From Liolophura sinensis (taxonomy: Eukaryota; Mollusca; Polyplacophora; Chitonida; Chitonidae): DNA of 62,000 bases. The notes below the pieces were generated by a model, which ran no database searches, was not told where the DNA came from, and worked only from the letters and a program-made list of their open reading frames with translations. The stretch lies in the NCBI RefSeq assembly GCF_032854445.1, contig NC_088298.1, forward strand, positions 545,474 through 607,473, given 5' to 3'. A program made the position numbers and the translations under genes. Every line of letters begins with the position of its first letter. Position 1 is the stretch's first letter. Below, piece after piece: positions 52,860-62,000 of this stretch.

Positions 52860-53092
52860 TAGAGAGCTCAGTTGGTTAGCATGTTAGCGCAGTGTAATGA
52901 CCCAGAAGCATCCCAGCAATGCAGTCATGCTGGCTTCCTCTCCGGCCATACGTGGGAAGGTCTGCCAGTAACTTGCGGATGGTAGTGGATTTGCCCCGTG
53001 CTCTGCCCGGTTTCCTCCCACCATAATGCTGGTCGCCATAGTATAAGTGAAATAATTTTGAGTGCAGCGTAAAACACCTATCAAATAAATTA
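52860..53092 (+). mobile_element. SINE in YR locus intron
   Basis: Diverged head AGAGAGCTCAGTTGGTTAGC, TCCCACCATAATGCTGGTCG, GAGTGCAGCGTAAAACACCT. Confidence 0.85.
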
Positions 53093-53569
53093 AATTAAAT
53101 TGGAGATTAACTGAACAAAATCAGATTATATGGGTTCAGTGTATTATGTATAATGTATAGGTAAACAAGTTATCTGGAATATTGGATCTAATGCATTTCA
53201 CCAGTAGTTTATTATGTAAAAATGCACTTTCTGAACACATTACAAGGGGGCCTTAAAGTTGTACTGTTAATGTCAGCACACAGAAATGAATAAACTTCTC
53301 AAAAGAAAACTCTTAAGTAACCCAGCAAGGGCGCACTTGAAAAATGATAAACATAAGGTGAAATGCAGTAATTATGCTTTAGGTTTATTGGCCAACTTAC
53401 GTTCTAGACTGCCTATGCTCTGTGATGTTCTATTTGAAAGCAAATGACTTAGTAAGACGACATCAGACCTCAAACTTCTACAGTCATTTTAAAGTTAGAG
53501 CCAGAAACATTGCTCCATCACACCAGTCTTGTCTTCCCCAGAATCTGATCAATTTGTTCCATTTTAGAG

Positions 53570-53807
53570 GCTCGATAACTTTGCAAAAAGGACAAATAAC
53601 GACCACATTCTGTCACCAGCAGTCCTAAAGACTTTCTCTGAGTTGGAAAAGACATTTTTATCCAAGCACCAGGTTGTTATAGTTCGGGGGAAGAGCTGTC
53701 CCCATTCTTATTCCCCCAGATTGCCTTCCGAGTTTAATCAAGCTGAGCGATGCTTCGACCAAAAGCCGAAGTGAATTCATCAAATCCTTACCTGTTTGCC
53801 AATACAG
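53570..53807 (+). pseudogene. YR locus: recombinase exon
   Basis: Acceptor CATTTTAGAG; starts RLDNFAKRTNNDHILSPAVL in frame with the previous exon's LEAL. Continues FSELEKTFLSKHQVVIVRG, and after a one-base excess in the G-run 53686-53690 reads RAVPILIPPDCLPSLI. The VVIVRGK...R-VPIL pattern is the family's conserved beta-sheet segment (EIRGKRGRKVPVLLT in relatives). Donor GTATAT at 53808. Confidence 0.68.
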
Positions 53808-54734
53808 GTATATACTTGATTTAGCCATATTAAGATGTGATAAACTGAAATAGTTGGGATGTTCTATTTTAGACCTTGTTTCAGAGTAAAGTTTCCAAAG
53901 AAAAGCAAAATTTCACTTAAAAGTACATGTATGATTAATACAGGTTCCTGTGATTCAGATAAGCATCCGTCATAGTCCTATCAAATTTTTAAATGATCCG
54001 TTCATGCTTGTGGGTCTCGGTCATTTGGCCCATACCTTTTTAGCATGTAATGTTTATTTTAATTCCCCCATAAATTCACCAGATGCATAAAATGCTTAAA
54101 CTGTTCTCACAGGAATTCAAGCTTCTGTCCATATGTACGGGTACTGCCCACATTGTTTTCTCAAATGTATGCATGGTTTGTCTCTACACCATTTTTGTCG
54201 TGTCCATATATATCTGTGCTGCACACATTGTTCCAAATCACATATGTATTGGGTTGTTTCTTTTCCTCTAGTCCAGTGTACTATTATGTTTTATATACAC
54301 CTGTACTGCCCAGAGTTATTCCTGAAAAGGCTGGTTAAAAAAAAGCCTGGTTAAAAGACAAACTCGATTTCCACCTGAGGGTAGTGGTTGTTATGTGGAA
54401 AAATTACTTCAATGAACCCCTGTAATAGCATGGAGAACAGATAGCTTTTAGGTCATATTTTATTTATTTATTTTTTTCTTTTACATTGAGGAAATGAAGT
54501 GTACAGATGTGTACAATCTTTAATCAATGTTTTGCAAAAAGCTGATTGCTGTGATGTCTCCCATCTTGTGAAAGCTTCGAACCTTCGAAAGTATATGGCA
54601 ATGAACTGTCAGTATTTACTTGTATACTGATTCAATTATGAACTTTCACTCTTCATACTCACTTTTTTACCATCGAGTAGGGGCCCTAGGTGGCCAGATG
54701 TTCTAAGATGCTCGCCTAATGCTCTGTGTAGCCT
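53808..54734. other. Intron-like stretch, no exon found
   Basis: A middle recombinase exon (second catalytic Arg) would be expected between 53807 and 55405 but no convincing open segment is seen. Confidence 0.4.
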
Positions 54735-54745
54735 CTCAACATTGA

Positions 54746-54996
54746 TTTTTTTTTGATTGGTGTTTTACGCCGTACTCAAGAATATTTCACTTATAAGACG
54801 GCGGCCAGCATTATGGTGGGTGGAAACCGGGCAGAGCCTGGGGGAAACCCACGACCATCCGCAGGTTGCTGGCAGACCTTCTCATGTACGGCCGCCAGCA
54901 TGAGCTGGACTTTAAATCACATCGACCGCATCGGTGAGAGACTCCTGGGTCATTACGCTGCGCTAGCACTTTAACCGACTGAGCCACGGAGGCCCC
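54746..54996 (-). mobile_element. Full-length SINE, 11-bp TSD
   Basis: T-run and ATTGGTGTTTTACGCCGTAC left, tRNA-like head right. TSD CTCAACATTGA at 54735-54745 and 54997-55007. Near-identical to 46588-46847, including its small internal deletion. Confidence 0.95.
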
Positions 54997-55404
54997 CTCA
55001 ACATTGAGGTGACAGACTGGAGATCGTCTTATGTTGATTTCACCATGCCATTAAGTGGGAAGCCTTGCCATTGTACCTTGCAGCTGAGTGTTAGTTTCTT
55101 CTGACGATAATGAACTAATGTTAAGTACGGCATTAATAACCAACCAACCAGGACCAGAGAAAATTAATATTTGACTATTTCCACACCATTCAAAGAGTTG
55201 AATCAAAGGATTGAGATTGTTTAATGTTATTTTTCTTGTTAAAGACCAGGGGAACTTAACTGGCAAGTTGTTCGTCTGCCTGTCCGTCCAGCATCTATTT
55301 AATATCATTAATGTTATGTATGCCTTTCTCATAGGGTACAAATGCAAACTTTGGCATGCGCAACGATATTATATGGTATTGAATTTAAAGTTTTTATATT
55401 ACAG

Positions 55405-55600
55405 CTACTTAATTTGAGCGAGTCTGAGTTGGACTGGGTGACGAGACATTTGGGCCACACCAACCTCACACATCTAAACAATTACAGACTAACATCCTTA
55501 ACCATAGAAAGAACAAAAATCGCCAAACTTTTGGTTATTCTGGAAAATGGGATGTTAGAGGATGCTCAAGGCAGCTCTTTATGTGATAAAGACCTTGATG
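55405..55600 (+). CDS. YR locus: C-terminal catalytic exon
   Basis: Acceptor TATATTACAG, donor GTAAGA, enters phase 0 and leaves phase 1. Reads LLNLSESELDWVTRHLGHTN then LTHLNNYRLTSLTIERTKIA. HLGH aligns with the family's H/K-x-x-H box, and the Tyr of NNYRL with the nucleophile Tyr (FYRL in relatives). KLLVILENG closes the domain. The exon is open, unlike those upstream. Confidence 0.72.
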
Positions 55601-56092
55601 GTAAGATAATGCTGATAATAAGTATAAGTAATGTATTTGTACTACATAGCTCCTTTTCTTACATGTATCTGTATGATCTCCAAGAAGTCTATTTTTGATT
55701 TGTGATGCAAGCTGTAGCTTTTCACCTGTGCAGTCATGGAATTGACTTTTGCTCAGACTGTTCACCCTGGTTTTTGTAGGAATGATCAGTGTATCTCGCT
55801 ACTTGGTAAACCTATTTTCCTCCCACAGTAATAGTATATACACTTGCTTTCTAACTAAGTAAAATGTTCTTGGTATAAACGTAAACACACCAAAAAAAAT
55901 CTTACAAAATGATACTAACTATTTAGTACTTTTAACTGAGAAAGAATTACTTTTTGGACCATATTAGATCGCAAAACATTTTTAGCCCTAATGATGAGGA
56001 AGACACAAAACCCAACACAGAACATGGTCGATGATAACCTGTGTGAATCAGGCATATATATCTATCTTAATCTCTTGGTTATGGTAGTTAGT
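55601..56092. other. Intron-like, nothing recognised
   Basis: AT-rich sequence after the donor at 55601. Confidence 0.35.
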
Positions 56093-56370
56093 TATTGATT
56101 GCCTCAGTGGCCTAGTGGTTTCAGCATGGTCTAAAAGCTGGGGAATCTGGGTTCAAATCCAGATCAGATCACATCAAAACTGTTAGAAAAGGTACATGCT
56201 GCTGCATTGTTTGGCACTTGGCACTGAGAGGTTGGAGCAAGGAAACCAAACTGGTTGGCTCAGTGTCAGTATAATGCATCTGGTTTCTTCAGTGGCAGCA
56301 GTACTTTGGAGGCATGTGTGAGGCAGTGGAGGAAGTGTGCCACAAGTCGACACATTCTGAAAACTCAATT
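56093..56370 (+). mobile_element. tRNA-derived SINE of a second family
   Basis: tRNA-like head with A-box-like TGGCCTAGTGGTT and B-box GGGTTCAAATCC (56150-56161), then a body with CACTTGGCACTGAGAGGTTG and GTTGGCTCAGTGTCAGTATA. The body resembles the V-domain type SINE known from molluscs; family placement from memory. Confidence 0.7.
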
Positions 56371-56978
56371 TTATCACATGACAGTAAAATCTTAAACTCC
56401 AAGCACTCACTCAAGGAAGTTCTTTTTACAGTAGTTCTCTGGAATAAAGATCAAACTCGATTCAAGCCATGGCTGTGTGCTTTGTAGCTTTATTTGGTAG
56501 AGCTTTGTTGGTTTTGTGTTCCCGACAAGGGAGTGTGGTTTTCCTTGCGCTCTGCTATTGTTTCCACTCACAACAAACACTGTCACTGTAATAAAGTTTA
56601 AGTAATCCAACTGCTGAGTACAACTCTGAACTCAAAAAACCCAACCAAGCAGTGATGACAAGCTTATGCATTTATAGCATTTTCAGTCTAGTGTTTGTTA
56701 TATTATAAGGATTGCTAATGAAGGATTTCGCAGAAATATTTAAAAGTTTACTGGATATTTTGAAAATTTGTTGCCATGATTATCTTGGTCTATAAATTAG
56801 TATATTTGTTAATAAATGTTTTCCAGAATGTACCATTATCAGCATTTTTGTTTCATAGAAGATGACTAGGAGGTGATTAACAGCTATACAGCAGGTACAT
56901 ACGATTTTTAAAGTGATCTCCATTCACTTTGATACACTGCACTCGAGCAGTGTGTAGCCTTGTGTGTAGAAGTTTATC
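56371..56978. other. No gene seen
   Basis: AT-rich, no recognisable feature. Confidence 0.4.
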
Positions 56979-56990
56979 TGTCCTCTTTTG

Positions 56991-57051
56991 AATGAATGAA
57001 TGATTATGGCTTAACGCCACATCGGCAATATTTCAGCCATATCGTGGCGAA
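56991..57051 (-). mobile_element. 61-bp tail of the non-LTR retrotransposon
   Basis: AATGAATGAATG, ATTATGGCTTAACGCCACAT, CGGCAATATTTCAGCC and ATATCGTGGCGAA: the extreme 3' end of the copy A/C family. Flanked by TGTCCTCTTTTG at 56979-56990 and 57052-57063. Confidence 0.92.
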
Positions 57052-57256
57052 TGTCCTCTTTTGGTTAAAGTATTCAATTCATACTCAAAATGGCTGAGAG
57101 TGAAGACTTGTCTGTGTTGAACGTCTTTGATTAGAGCCTAAGAGTTAAGTGGCTTTAGTTACACCTTAATGAGTGTTCCAACTGCGGTGCGGAAAGCGTG
57201 ATTGTAAATCGTTTTTGCATGAAGCAAGGTTGATCATTGTATTTCATGTATTTCAG

Positions 57257-57365
57257 AACAAAATAAAGTGGATGATGATGAGTTTTATGAGCAAGACTCC
57301 TATAATTCCACATGCCACACAGTCAACCTGATTTCCATGCTTAGTGAATTAGTGTTGATATTGTA
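57257..57365 (+). CDS. Possible exon of the YR locus
   Basis: Acceptor GTATTTCAG; if entered in phase 1 (as left by 55600) it reads EQNKVDDDEFYEQDSYNSTC, acidic as expected for the segment after the recombinase domain. No clear donor before the stop at 57363-57365, so it may be terminal or false. Confidence 0.35.
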
Positions 57366-57520
57366 ACCTTTAAGAAACCGGAATAACATCCTTTTTTGTT
57401 GTTTTCAATATCTCTTGTTTTTAGCCTTGAGTTGTTAAGATACAGATTTAATACTCATTAGAAGGTGGCACTAAACTTTCACTTGTGAAACGTCTTTAGT
57501 ACTCCTAACAGTGACATCAT

Positions 57521-57650
57521 CCAGCAGCCTGCGGATGGTCGTGAGTTTCCCATGATCTGTCAAGTTTCCTCTCACCATAATGCTGACCACTATTGTATAA
57601 CTGAAGTATTTTTGAGTACGGCATAAAATCCCAATGAAAAAAAATAAATA
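57521..57650 (+). mobile_element. SINE tail fragment
   Basis: AGCAGCCTGCGGATGGTCGT, CACCATAATGCTGACCACTA, GAGTACGGCATAAAATCCCA. Confidence 0.8.
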
Positions 57651-57897
57651 ACAGCAACAGTATTTATCAAGTCAAGTTTTGATCACTTTGTAAACAGTAA
57701 ATTATTGATTTTCAGAAAATGTCAATTTTAATACAGGTTCCAAAACTAGATGTTGAATAGAGGAATAGAATTTATGTTTTAATATTAATATTTATTTTTT
57801 TCTGTATTCTTTGTTAACAGATTCTGACATATCCTTGGAAACAGTAATATTTTATTCTTATTTCTTTTTCCATGGACATGCTACATGTACCTTTAAT

Positions 57898-58008
57898 CTG
57901 CAGATGGTCGTGGGTTTCGCCCCACTATAATGCTGGCGAATGTCGTGTAAGTGAAATGTTCTTAAGTATGGCGTAAAACACCAATAAAAAAAATAAATAA
58001 ATAATTAC
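57898..58008 (+). mobile_element. SINE tail fragment
   Basis: CTGCAGATGGTCGTGGGTTT, CTTAAGTATGGCGTAAAACA, AATAAATAAATAA. Confidence 0.8.
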
Positions 58009-58029
58009 ACGTACGTTTAAGGGATACTA

Positions 58030-59581
58030 AACTACCGGGCAAAAGAAACGTATAACCTTGTTCAGCACCACAAGAAAGAGAAAGAAAGACAGACAGTATC
58101 AACATGATAAGCATTATATTACAATAAACCATTTTCCAAGTTCTGTTCAAAAATTCAAAGCCATATGGATATTACACTTGCTGTCAGGCCGAGTAAAGAA
58201 GGCATGGGGTAAATCTGAAAAATTATACAAATGTAAGTAAAGGGACTCCTTTAAAAAGGTGTACCTAACGTCCTATCATGTCATAAGAGAGATCGTTAGT
58301 AGCATGTGTGAGCACCCATTGCATCAATTAAAGCCAAAATACGTCTCCTCATGGAAGTCGTCAGCCGCCGGACGACGTCATCAGGAATTCTGTCCCACTC
58401 CTCAAATAATGCCTGTTCGAGCTGTTGCCTGTTTTGTGGGGGAGGGACGCGTTGTCTCAGACGTCGATCAAGATTACCCCACAGATGCTCTAAGGGATTC
58501 ATGTCTGGCGATCGTGCTGGCCAAGGCAGTACGTTGACATCAACGGTGTCCAGATAATTTAGTACAACTCTGGCGGTATGAGGTCGTGCATTGTCCTGCT
58601 GCAAAAGGATACCCCTTTGCTGTTGATGCACGAATGGTACCACAACAGGTTCCAATATTTCCTCTCGGTATCTTTGGCCAGTCAGATTTCCCTGGATGAT
58701 GACCAATCTCGTTCTGACCTGTCCACAAATTCCGCCCCACACAAGCACCCCACCAGCACCAAAAGGGTGGACATTTTGAATGTAGTTTTGTGCCAATCGC
58801 TCTCCCCTGCATCGATACACACGAATTCGACCATCATTTCGGAAAAGGTTATATCGGCTTTCATCAGTGAACAGCACCCTTTCCCAGTCTCGTCGCTGCC
58901 ATTGACGTACAACTCTTGCCCAACGTAGCCTGTTTTGACGGTGTAGAGGAGTCAGTGCCATTCCACGGAAGGGGCGATGGGCTCTGATACCACTCACGCG
59001 GAGTCGTCGTAAGACTGTACGTCTGCTGATGGGGTGTCCCAGTGCCGTTTCCGCCGTTGACGTCGCCGTCACAAACCGGTTACGCAGGTGGATTGTGTGG
59101 ATGTACCAGTCTTCGCCAGGCGTTGTAACACTTGGCCTGCCCGATCTTGGACGATCTTGTGTCCTGCCTGTTAGGCTGTAACGACCCAACAGTCTGCTGA
59201 TGGTGGCTTGACTGCAATTGAATTTTCTGGCAATGTGATGTTGGCTGGCCCCCATGTCGGCCATACCAGTGGCGCTATCACGTTTCGCTTGTGTGAGTCT
59301 CGGCATCTCTTAGATGTTTTTTATGGTATTGCACCCTTACCATGTGCTACATTGATATTTATACGGCGGTCATTATCGAGAATTTTCAACAGGGCCCGAA
59401 ACTCTGTTTTTCTGATTTTTCATGATGTCTTACACCAATTTCAATGAATCTTGTTAAAAAGTGACGTTTACACAGGGTGCTTATGTGCAAACGTATTCGC
59501 ACAACGTTCAGACTTATTCAACTTATTTTTCCAGAGAAAAAACTGCAGTTAAAAGTTATACGTTTCTTTTGCCCGGTAGTT
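58030..59581 (-). mobile_element. Intact Tc1/mariner-type transposon
   Basis: 1552-bp element bounded by perfect 27-bp terminal inverted repeats (58030-58056 and 59555-59581, beginning AACTACCGGGCAAAAGAAAC), with TA at 58028-58029 and 59582-59583 as the target duplication. It holds one uninterrupted transposase ORF. All parts needed for mobility are visible, so it is recent or possibly active. Confidence 0.95.
58296..59306 (-). CDS. Tc1-type transposase
   Basis: 336 aa, ATG at 59306-59304. The N-terminus has paired helix-turn-helix domains (GASQHHIARKFNCSQATISR, then GRTQDRPRSGRPSVTT with the GRPR-like AT-hook-type linker). The DDE catalytic domain has the first Asp in VLFTDESRYNLF, the second in LLQQDNARPHTARV, and Glu in RSPDMNPLEHLWGNLDRR exactly 34 residues later (DD34E, the Tc1 signature). 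It cuts and rejoins DNA at the TIRs with TA target sites. Length is normal for Tc1. No neighbours share its expression. Confidence 0.96.
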   Translation of the reverse strand: MPRLTQAKRDSATGMADMGASQHHIARKFNCSQATISRLLGRYSLTGRTQDRPRSGRPSVTTPGEDWYIHTIHLRNRFVTATSTAETALGHPISRRTVLRRLRVSGIRAHRPFRGMALTPLHRQNRLRWARVVRQWQRRDWERVLFTDESRYNLFRNDGRIRVYRCRGERLAQNYIQNVHPFGAGGVLVWGGICGQVRTRLVIIQGNLTGQRYREEILEPVVVPFVHQQQRGILLQQDNARPHTARVVLNYLDTVDVNVLPWPARSPDMNPLEHLWGNLDRRLRQRVPPPQNRQQLEQALFEEWDRIPDDVVRRLTTSMRRRILALIDAMGAHTCY

Positions 59582-59583
59582 TA

Positions 59584-60159
59584 TAAAGGGTTGTTTCGAC
59601 GGTCAATTATAATTTAAAGGGTTACCAAAGATGGAAATCCTCATCCAACATGAATATATGTTATGCAATTTGCTATGAGTATAATTAGAAACTAAGTGAC
59701 AATTCGTTAACCTTTATTTGACTTGGGAAGCAGAACTGTAAAATCATGTTAGGTAATTTTATCAAAACTGTTCATTTTGGCGTTAAGGATTCATGCATGC
59801 ATCGTGCCTTGATGATTAAATCACTTTCAGGGAAGCAAAACTATAAAATGGACCACGGATGCTATAGTATTCTTAAATGCTCAGTGAGAGATTACTGCAT
59901 AATAATCAAAGCACCAGTCAAATAAGTAACTAAATAATGACACAATATGTATAAGGTTGCACTTTCTAGTTCAGTTACGTTTTATTCCACTGCAAGTAAA
60001 AGCCAATTAAAAGTTGTTTACTTTAAAAACAAGTTAAATATACTTGACACATGATTAAACTACATGTATTTACGACCTGTAAGTTAAGCTTATTTTCTAG
60101 GTTTAAATTAGCTGTGTGTAAAACTACGTTTTTTATTAGCTCTACTGGTTGAAAACCTT
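59584..60159. other. No gene seen
   Basis: AT-rich flank of the Tc1 element. Confidence 0.4.
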
Positions 60160-60305
60160 CCTCATCCTCCCACCAATGCGGTCGCTGTGAGTTAAGTCTA
60201 TCTCATGCTGGCTTCCTCTGTGGCGATGTGTGGGAAGGTCTGCCAGCAGTCGTATAAGTGAAATTTTCTTGCGTGCGGCGGAAAACACAAAAGATAAAAA
60301 TAAAC
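60160..60305 (+). mobile_element. SINE, internally deleted
   Basis: CACCAATGCGGTCGCTGTGA and TCTCATGCTGGCTTCCTCTG joined to the tail GTCGTATAAGTGAAATTTTC. Confidence 0.8.
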
Positions 60306-60518
60306 CTTCCTCATCGAAAGCAGGCATTTGCACGCTGAATTTGTCTGTCACATATTCTTGTAAACATTGCCTTCCAACTTAGGCAAGCTTCCTTTGGTTA
60401 CCTTTTTTTTTCAGGTTGCAGTGTAATTTTGTCTTAAGAAAAAATACCTTTTGTGTGACAGAATATTGTTGTTATACCTGTAGTTGATGTGATATACCAT
60501 TCCTGCATTCATTGGCAG

Positions 60519-60733
60519 ATTTCGAATACAGTCCTCACGGTGATGAAGAGAGTGAATTCAAAGATACCGATGAAGAACCTGATGAAGAACCTCCACAGAA
60601 AGTTAAATGTGCAAGAGCTTGGCATTGGAATCTACACTCTTTTACAATATATAACTACCATAGAGATCCCTGTCATGCTGTTAAACTGATTGGTACTTTT
60701 TGGCTGGATTGCGGAGCGAAGTCCTGCTCATAG
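60519..60733 (+). CDS. Possible acidic exon
   Basis: Acceptor ATTGGCAG. If entered in phase 1 it reads DFEYSPHGDEESEFKDTDEE then PDEEPPQKVKCARAWHWN, continuing open to a stop at 60731-60733. The acidic run followed by a basic start resembles the region before the SANT-like tail in the SET/YR family, but the tail itself is not recognisable. Confidence 0.38.
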
Positions 60734-61700
60734 ATTCTGGTTGGCTGGGTGGCTCGATAATGTCAACAGTTCAGGTTAAAATTTCTCATAAAAAGTTTGG
60801 GAAGGGAAGGGACATTGACAATATCAGCATATTGACAGCCAGTATATTGGATAGGAAAAAAGATCCTTGCCATTTGACGTGAAGTTAAAGGAGCTAACAC
60901 CAGAGGAAGAAATCATACCTTGCCTTGAAACAAGTGCATAAAATTTCTGTTAAAACACCATCACTCATTCTGCTGAATTGTCAGGGTGGAAAAGGCTAAT
61001 TGATTCATTATTGGTATTTATTAGTTGCCTAACTATTATTTCGTACGATGGTATTGTTAAAGCACATCCTGTCTGTTGATAAGTGAAATCTAGATGGCTG
61101 TCCGGTTTCAACAGTTTTGGTTAAAAATTGTAGCTTCTGTATTGAGCTTAGTTTGTGTGGTTTTGTGCTTGAAGTAGTTAGGTAAAGGTTTGCGTTTACT
61201 GTTTACTTGTGATAATCAGTACTTGATATGTGTGTACTTGATCAGACTGGTTTTAATCAATGGACACTATGTTGTGCTACAATGTAGTGTACTTTTAGAA
61301 TAAAACTTTATAATAAAGTTATATTACACTGGATTAATTAGTTAAACAACCCACTGGCGCATTATTGAACATACCAAAAAATCAAAGGCAGTGTGAAAGC
61401 TGCAGTTTGCAGCAAATGCAGCTTGTCTCCCCTGATAGAGGGCTTGTTTGTCTACTATACGGCATTCAGGTGTGGCCAGGGAGAATCGGGTGTGGTCACT
61501 AGCCGGCACAGGTCCTGCTCTGCTTGCACATGTCCCGTCGTGCGATTCTGCGTAACAAAGCCAAAGTGATGCGTATCTGTTCTTTGTTTTTCTATGGTGG
61601 TAGTTTTTGTGTACGTTTCATGTCCTATTAATTTAGAGAAAATACTCAAAACAATTGTTTTTGTCACGTGTCCACGTGGTACTTTGTTCAGTGTAATGTC
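60734..61700. other. No gene seen
   Basis: Several short frames, none with recognisable domains or consistent splice sites. Confidence 0.4.
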
Positions 61701-61987
61701 TTTGTGTTGTGGTTTTACGGAGCAATGATATTAAAGGCGTCTGTAGCAGAAACGTTGGCATTTGTTCTTCTTTCTGACTCGGCGGTCGAACCCAACGAAA
61801 AGGAACGGGACGCTGTAACAGTAAAACACTGTGCATTGTCGATAGCCGGTGACGGCGAGGAGACAGCCTGCGTGGGAGTGCTGTGTGTGCCTGCCAACTT
61901 ACGGAAAGCATCAGGGAATAAATGGGAAATGTATTTTGCGACAGAACTTTGATCTGATTTTCTCACTAAGTCCAGCGACTTTTGCAC
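61701..61987. other. Possible exon at window edge, strand unclear
   Basis: GC-richer stretch open on both strands: plus 61668-61952 (ending EMYFATEL) and minus 61987-61715 (SVAKYISHLFPDAFRKLAGT). No known motif decides between them. It may be an exon of a gene continuing outside the window. Confidence 0.25.
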
Positions 61988-62000
61988 GTTGATCTCGGTG

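Larger units (their letters stand above)
51411..55600 (+). pseudogene. Zinc-finger / YR-recombinase gene core (decaying)
   Basis: Plus-strand locus with the middle and C-terminal modules of the SET/YR family. Zinc finger 1 (51633-51695) is split by an in-frame TGA. A finger-to-finger linker and zinc finger 2 follow, then a long helical region to 52344. Beyond it, homology continues through stops and a frameshift (52345-52724). The recombinase exon is at 53570-53807 and the C-terminal catalytic exon at 55405-55600. At least three in-frame stops and two frameshifts argue for a pseudogene, although the last exon is clean. A middle exon (the second-Arg region) was not found. The SET module that heads such proteins lies 15 kb upstream at 36 kb. 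Confidence 0.7.

Noticed and set aside
56093-56165. tRNA gene at 56.1 kb
   Set aside because: A- and B-box-like words are present but the acceptor ends do not pair and a SINE body follows.
58351-59447. Plus-strand ORFs within the Tc1 element
   Set aside because: Antisense shadows of the intact transposase.
1-62000. CRISPR array or other prokaryotic features
   Set aside because: The direct repeats are satellites and minisatellites without spacers of constant length; introns, SINEs and LINEs show a eukaryotic genome.

Overview
This 62 kb window is animal nuclear DNA, most likely from a mollusc or another lophotrochozoan. The evidence is GT-AG introns, an AT-rich background, many tRNA-headed SINEs that share a conserved tail resembling the metazoan Nin-type domain, non-LTR, Penelope-like, hAT and Tc1 elements, and intron-containing gene remnants of the SET / tyrosine-recombinase type. 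There are no bacterial features. All assignments come from reading the sequence and from recalled knowledge of the families; no database search was run.

Layout. 1-9.6 kb: a ~186-bp satellite array (1-2279, continuing at 8151-8930) split by a nearly complete non-LTR retrotransposon, copy A (minus strand, 2280-8150), with a 15-bp target-site duplication (TSD). 9.6-12.1 kb (minus): a multi-exon, frameshifted gene with a Crypton-like tyrosine-recombinase (YR) domain. 13.1-15.4 kb: more satellite, then a block dense in AGGTCA half-sites. 15.4-23.1 kb: an older retrotransposon copy B (minus) broken by a Penelope-like element (PLE). 23.1-24.8 kb (plus): a second YR-type gene remnant; part of it is an inverted paralogue of the 11.5-12.0 kb segment. 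24.8-30.4 kb: retrotransposon copy C (minus), carrying a nested SINE. 30.4-34.6 kb: a GC-richer segment of unrecognised coding remnants, diverged tandem duplications and a short TTAGGG run.

36.1-41.4 kb (plus): the most gene-like host locus. A KMT5A-like SET domain is encoded by three exons. It is followed by a series of small phase-1/phase-1 exons with related acidic sequence and a terminal exon with a SANT-like motif. 42.1-46.5 kb: an apparently intact hAT-like DNA transposon (795-aa two-exon transposase, CAGGGTTC ends, 6-bp TSD). 47.0-51.4 kb: minisatellites, a GC-rich cassette of unrecognised, frame-disrupted ORFs including a RING-like cysteine cluster, and a PLE 3' fragment. 51.4-55.6 kb: two zinc-finger motifs and a YR-type recombinase, clearly decaying. 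58.0-59.6 kb: an intact Tc1-type transposon with perfect 27-bp inverted repeats. The right end holds SINE fragments and weak exon candidates.

How the parts relate. In the SET/zinc-finger/YR/SANT-like protein family as I recall it from fish and invertebrates, SET, zinc fingers, recombinase core and SANT-like tail occur in one polypeptide. Here the same modules are all present, but out of order or split: SET, repeated exons and tail at 36-41 kb, fingers and recombinase at 51-56 kb, with a DNA transposon and a GC-rich foreign-looking block between them. Two further recombinase-type remnants lie at 9.6-12.1 and 23.1-24.8 kb. The main biological interest is this modular family with its repeated exons, and the clean, datable nested insertions around it.
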